Assembly: GCA_030754805.1 (NCBI GenBank)
Contig: JASLZO010000006.1
Coordinates: 1-16,423 of the forward strand
Source: Dehalococcoidia bacterium
GTDB taxonomy: Bacteria > Chloroflexota > Dehalococcoidia > UBA6926
Direction: 5' to 3'
Length of the DNA stretch: 16,423 nt
Shown: positions 12,972 to 16,423 of the stretch, piece after piece
How positions within the stretch are numbered: position 1 is the first letter of the stretch
Layout of the letters: the number at the start of each line of letters is the position of its first letter
The notes under the pieces: generated by a model
Seen by the model: only the letters and a program-made list of their open reading frames with translations
Databases searched by the model: none
What the model was told of the DNA's origin: nothing
Translations under genes and position numbers: made by a program

Positions 12972-15392
12972 TTATCGCAGCGCCCCGTTCTCGACTAACT
13001 CTTTGACCCGATCCTCGCCCAGCGCGAGCAGTTCTTGGAACACGTACGCGTTCTGTTCTCCCTTCGCGGGGGCGTGGCGCGCGGCCGTGCCGGGCGTCAG
13101 CGAAAGATTGACGTTGATACCTTGATGTTCGATCACCCCGGCCTCCGGATGGTCGATCGCCACGATCCCCTCGATCCGGTCACGCAGGTGCGGATCGAAG
13201 TAGAGGTCCTCGGCGGTCGCGACGGTGCTGGCGGGGACGCCCGCCTTTTGGAGCGCTCGCTCCACCTGGTGCGGCGTCATGTCACCGGCCCATTCGCTCA
13301 GGCGCTCGTCCAGGTCTGATTTGTTCGCGACGCGCCCGGCGAGAGTCGAGAATCGGTCCTCAGTCGCCCAGGAAGGATTCCCTAACACCCCGATCAGGGC
13401 GGTCCACTGTTCGTCGTTCTCAACGGCGATCACGGCCCAGGCGTCCAGGCCGAGGCAACGGTATACGTCGTGTGGGGCGTGCGTTTCGCTGAAGTTCCCG
13501 CGCGGCTCTGGTTTCGTCCCGTTGATCACGTAGTCCAGAATCGCGGTCCCCAGGAAATGCGCCTGTCCCTCGAGCTGAGCGATTTCGACCAGTTGGCCCT
13601 CGCCTGTTTGTTCCCGGTGCTCCAGAGCGGCAACGACCGAGGTGGCGCCGAGCAATGCCGCGACGTAATCCGGGAACGGCATCTTGATCCGCGTGTTCAG
13701 TGCACCGTCGGCGTGACCCCAGAGGTGCGTCAGTCCCGTCATTCCCATCACCTGCTGCCCGTATGAACGGTATTCGCGGATCGGCCCCTCGGACCCCATC
13801 CCCGGCATCGACAGCATGATGATGTCGTTCTTCACCGACTTCAGCGTCTCGTAGTCGAGGCGGAGGTTGTCCATCACCCCCGGTCGGAAATGCTCGACGA
13901 CAACATCGCTTTGGCGGACGAGTTCCAGCAGTGTCTCCCGACCATCCGGGGTGCGCACGTCTATCGTGCAGCTCATCTTGTTGCGGTTCATGTCTTCGAA
14001 GTTGGTCTGGCCAGGGGTTCGTGGGTCCTCCAGCCCGTCCGACTCGATCTTCACTATCTCGGCCCCAAAGAACCCAAGGAACATCGTCGAGATATACCCG
14101 GCATGCGCCCTCGTGAAGTCGACCACCCTGATTCCCTGAAGCGGCGTGGCGGCCGTGTCAGATGCCTGGTGCCCGTTCGTTGCGGATTGCTCTCTTGGAG
14201 CCCCGGTCCGTGGGCCCCATCCCTGCAACACCTCTTCCGTATGTTCGCCCACCAACGGAGCATGACTCCGTGCCTTCCACGTTGAAGACCCGCCGAACCG
14301 GACCGGAGGACCAGCGATGCGGTGAGGCCCGATGACCGGATGGTCAGCATTGTTCATATAGTCGCGGGCCTTTATCTGTGGGTGCTCGACGAACTCGTCC
14401 AACGTCAGAAGTGGAACGATCGGGATGCCGCCCTTTTGCCCGCGGTTCACGAACTCGTCGCGCGTTAGAGTGGCGGCGAACTCGCCGACCAACTCGTCGA
14501 TAAGCTCGCGATTTTCCCGCCTGACGGTCCTGTCCAGCCACACGTCTTCTGAGAGGACCGGGTGCTCCATCACGTTCTTTCCAAGTCGGGAGAAATGCTC
14601 GGAGCTATACACCGATACGTTGACGTACCCCTCATCCGCAGTGGCATACGTGTTCACGGCGCCGAACGCCGTATGGGCACCCTCACGACGGGTGATGTCC
14701 CCTTGGTAGGCGTAGCGCGAGATGTAAGCGTTCTGAAGCCACAGCACAATCTCTTGGCGTGAGACATCGACTCGTTGTCCTCGCCCTCCGACCAACCGCC
14801 GCGCCCGGAGCGCCATCAAGACCCCGAACGCTGTATGGACCGCGGCTACTTGCGCCGTCAGTTCGAATGGTGCCATTACGGGCGGGGCCGCATTGTCTCC
14901 GTTCGCGAACATCATCCCGCCCGCCGCTTCGGCGATTATTTCGCCGCCTCGCCAACCCGCGTGTGGTCCGGTCTGGCCGAACGGCGTCACCGACGCGAAC
15001 ACCAGCCCAGCGTTCGTCGCGCTGAGAGATTCGTAGCCGAGTCCGACCCCGTCCAGGTAACCAGGAGCAAAATCCTCGACCAGTACGTCGGCCTCGGAGG
15101 CGAGTCGGCGGATCTGTTCACGGCCCGTATCGGTAAGGATGTCGATGACGGCGCTCCGCTTGCTTCGGTTGGCGTGGATGAAACGCAGGCTCTTCTCGGG
15201 GTCGGAATTACCACCGGCGAACGGCCCAAGCTTCCTCGCGGGATCGCCCCCTGGAGGCTCGACCTTCACTACGTCAGCACCCAGATCGCCCAGCACGCGC
15301 GCCGTCATCTGGCCCAGGTATCCGGTGAGGTCTAGGACCTGAATACCCTCGAGCACGCCATTGTCCGCCCCAGCAGAGGATCGACTCGTCAT
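12972..15392 (-). CDS. Double-domain family III CoA-transferase (CaiB/BaiF)
   Basis: An 806-residue protein with two complete CaiB/BaiF domains (residues ~13-395 and ~417-800) joined by a polar linker. Each begins with the family N-terminus: GIQVLDLTGYLGQMTARVLGD and GIRVVDFTRAHAGYISTMFLG. Each has an AEIVKIE-type strand, an NRxK segment (NRSKRS, NRNKMS) and the GxGQ motif: GRGQRVDVSRQE (203-214) and GEGQLVEIAQLE (597-608). Single-domain members are ~400 residues and form interlocked dimers, so this could be a covalent dimer. The residue aligned with the catalytic Asp of formyl-CoA transferase appears to be Glu in both halves. ATG 15392 has GGAGG 6 nt upstream; the open frame up to 15596 is not used. 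It moves CoA between organic acids (or racemises); the substrate is unknown. Confidence 0.92.
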   Translation of the reverse strand: MTSRSSAGADNGVLEGIQVLDLTGYLGQMTARVLGDLGADVVKVEPPGGDPARKLGPFAGGNSDPEKSLRFIHANRSKRSAVIDILTDTGREQIRRLASEADVLVEDFAPGYLDGVGLGYESLSATNAGLVFASVTPFGQTGPHAGWRGGEIIAEAAGGMMFANGDNAAPPVMAPFELTAQVAAVHTAFGVLMALRARRLVGGRGQRVDVSRQEIVLWLQNAYISRYAYQGDITRREGAHTAFGAVNTYATADEGYVNVSVYSSEHFSRLGKNVMEHPVLSEDVWLDRTVRRENRELIDELVGEFAATLTRDEFVNRGQKGGIPIVPLLTLDEFVEHPQIKARDYMNNADHPVIGPHRIAGPPVRFGGSSTWKARSHAPLVGEHTEEVLQGWGPRTGAPREQSATNGHQASDTAATPLQGIRVVDFTRAHAGYISTMFLGFFGAEIVKIESDGLEDPRTPGQTNFEDMNRNKMSCTIDVRTPDGRETLLELVRQSDVVVEHFRPGVMDNLRLDYETLKSVKNDIIMLSMPGMGSEGPIREYRSYGQQVMGMTGLTHLWGHADGALNTRIKMPFPDYVAALLGATSVVAALEHREQTGEGQLVEIAQLEGQAHFLGTAILDYVINGTKPEPRGNFSETHAPHDVYRCLGLDAWAVIAVENDEQWTALIGVLGNPSWATEDRFSTLAGRVANKSDLDERLSEWAGDMTPHQVERALQKAGVPASTVATAEDLYFDPHLRDRIEGIVAIDHPEAGVIEHQGINVNLSLTPGTAARHAPAKGEQNAYVFQELLALGEDRVKELVENGALR

Positions 15393-15528
15393 GGATTTCC
15401 TCCCGGGTCCCTTATCGCGTGACTGTCCACGGCGAACGAGTGAGGATAAGTCTAGCGCTGATCGCTTGGCCGATTGGCATCGAGCCACCGAGGCATGTGC
15501 GCCTGTGCCGAAGGGCAACGTCGAGCGA

Positions 15529-16423
15529 TTACTCGGACCGTTGCCGCCTGAATCCCCACACGGAGATGACGAGGGCGGCGCCCGCCATCGCCGCAAGACC
15601 GAGGAAGGCCGAGGTGAATCCCCAGCGCTGGCTGACCTCGCCGACGAAGACAGTGCCTCCGGCAGACCCGAACGAGAAAGCGCCAGTCATGAAAGCCATC
15701 GCGCGCCCGTATTTTTCTGGCGGCGACCAGTCCGCCGCGATCGCTTGGAGCATCGGCTGGCCCGTCCCGAATCCGAGACCGAGCATCAGGGCCGCGACGA
15801 TGAACCATGCGGCGGAGTTTGCGTATGCCAACGTGACCATGCACGTCACGGTCAACAACAGCGATGGAATGAGGATCACGGCTCGTCCGTACTTGTCCGA
15901 CATGCGTCCGGTGACCAATCGTCCGGCAATCACCACCCCGGCGTACACGACGAAGAACGTCGTATAGCCGTCAACCCGCCGCTCTTCTCCGAGAATGGAG
16001 ACAAACGTCGTTGTAGCCAGATACGCCGCAGATAGCAACAGGGTTACGGCTGCCGGAATCGCGACTTCAGGGACGATGATCGCGTCTAAAACCCGTCGAA
16101 CTCTCGAAGTATGCTCCGTGGCCACCGTTCCGACGCCTTGGCTCCGTGCGGGAGCCCGTTCAGCTCGGTTCGAGCTTCCAACGGGGAGCAGGAACACGGA
16201 CGCAGCCGCCATCACCACCGCGCACGTTACGAAAAGCGTCGCGGGCCCCGGGCCTTTATACAGAGCGAGGCCGATAAGTGGCCCGAACGCGATTGCGATG
16301 TTGTGCGACGTTGCAAAGTTCGTCATCGCTTCGCCACGCCGCGACCCGGGCACGACATCCAACACCATCGTGCGTGTGGCGCTACCCGATGCACCCGAGC
16401 CCACCCGTCGTAGCAATGCCGGT
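15529..16423 (-). CDS. MFS transporter, C-terminal part (5' end outside window)
   Basis: The frame is open from the right edge to TAA 15529, giving ~298 residues. It starts inside the cytoplasmic loop before TM5 (RRVGSGASGSATRTMVLDV, VPGSRRGEAM) and has about eight more hydrophobic segments. The second-half motif A GRLVTGRMSDKYGR is clear. It is a different MFS subfamily member from the one at 10470. The TTG at 16416 is an ordinary Leu codon, not the start. It is upstream of, and 136 nt from, the CoA-transferase in the same direction, and could import that enzyme's acid substrate, as such pairs often do. That link is inference. Confidence 0.88.
   Translation of the reverse strand, partial: PALLRRVGSGASGSATRTMVLDVVPGSRRGEAMTNFATSHNIAIAFGPLIGLALYKGPGPATLFVTCAVVMAAASVFLLPVGSSNRAERAPARSQGVGTVATEHTSRVRRVLDAIIVPEVAIPAAVTLLLSAAYLATTTFVSILGEERRVDGYTTFFVVYAGVVIAGRLVTGRMSDKYGRAVILIPSLLLTVTCMVTLAYANSAAWFIVAALMLGLGFGTGQPMLQAIAADWSPPEKYGRAMAFMTGAFSFGSAGGTVFVGEVSQRWGFTSAFLGLAAMAGAALVISVWGFRRQRSE

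Noticed and set aside
15393..15528. A promoter for the CoA-transferase
   Set aside because: A TAGACT hexamer is present on the minus strand but no acceptable -35 precedes it, so it is too weak to list.
1..16423. TGA read as Trp throughout (altered genetic code)
   Set aside because: TGA ends the genes at 2053, 6650, 8731 and 11897 in the expected places and Trp is encoded by TGG everywhere.
1..16423. CRISPR arrays, tRNA or rRNA genes, insertion sequences, attachment sites
   Set aside because: No direct-repeat arrays, cloverleaf-like segments, transposase-like proteins or flanking terminal repeats were seen.

Overview
The window is a stretch of a bacterial chromosome of moderately high GC content with compact operons, GTG and ATG starts, and all three stop codons in use. 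The gene mix is CoA-thioester metabolism (thiolase-like proteins with DUF35 partners, crotonases, a double family III CoA-transferase) beside a Gld-type ABC exporter and a housekeeping panC/def operon. This resembles environmental Chloroflexota (SAR202-like) or actinobacterial gene content. That taxonomic guess is inference from gene content only; no rRNA or marker gene confirms it.

Layout. (1) 1-3024, minus strand: a three-gene Gld-like ABC exporter operon (ATPase, ABC-2 permease, GldG-like protein); the last gene runs off the left edge. (2) 3219-6568, plus strand: a four-gene operon made of a tandemly duplicated two-gene module, thiolase-like protein + DUF35 zinc-ribbon/OB-fold protein, twice. 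It ends at a strong intrinsic terminator (6595-6623). (3) 6650-8503: two divergent crotonase (enoyl-CoA hydratase/isomerase) genes with recognisable promoters between them. (4) 8504-8730: a short convergent gap. (5) 8731-16423, minus strand: a long, tightly packed cluster. In transcription order it holds an MFS transporter (5' end outside the window), a double-domain CaiB/BaiF CoA-transferase, a two-ACT-domain protein, peptide deformylase, a second MFS transporter, pantothenate synthetase (panC) and an eIF-2B-alpha-like protein.

Main discovery. Both thiolase-like genes have an in-frame TGA at the same place (4317-4319 and 6024-6026), after ...DLCLVNG. The frame stays open for 18 more codons to a shared TAG. 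The two extensions (GGSASTMCTLVLGSENTL and GGTASSMTTLVLGSENTL) are 15/18 identical, with six of nine changed codons synonymous, and similarity stops at the TAG. The extension restores the Gly-Gly loop and last core strand expected at the C-terminus of this fold. Each TGA is followed by hairpins, one a perfectly conserved 18-nt palindrome with apical tetraloop GUUC or GGUC, the latter matching the E. coli fdhF SECIS loop. TGA is an ordinary stop in four neighbouring genes, so the code is not reassigned. I read this as a pair of selenocysteine-containing thiolase-superfamily proteins, each paired with a DUF35 protein. They also lack the usual thiolase nucleophile Cys and the GHP His, so their chemistry is probably not ordinary thiolysis.

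How the genes may work together (inference): the thiolase-like/DUF35 pairs, the crotonases and the CoA-transferase would cover activation, hydration/isomerisation and C-C cleavage of acyl-CoA substrates, with the MFS proteins as possible substrate transporters. PanC supplies pantothenate for CoA itself.
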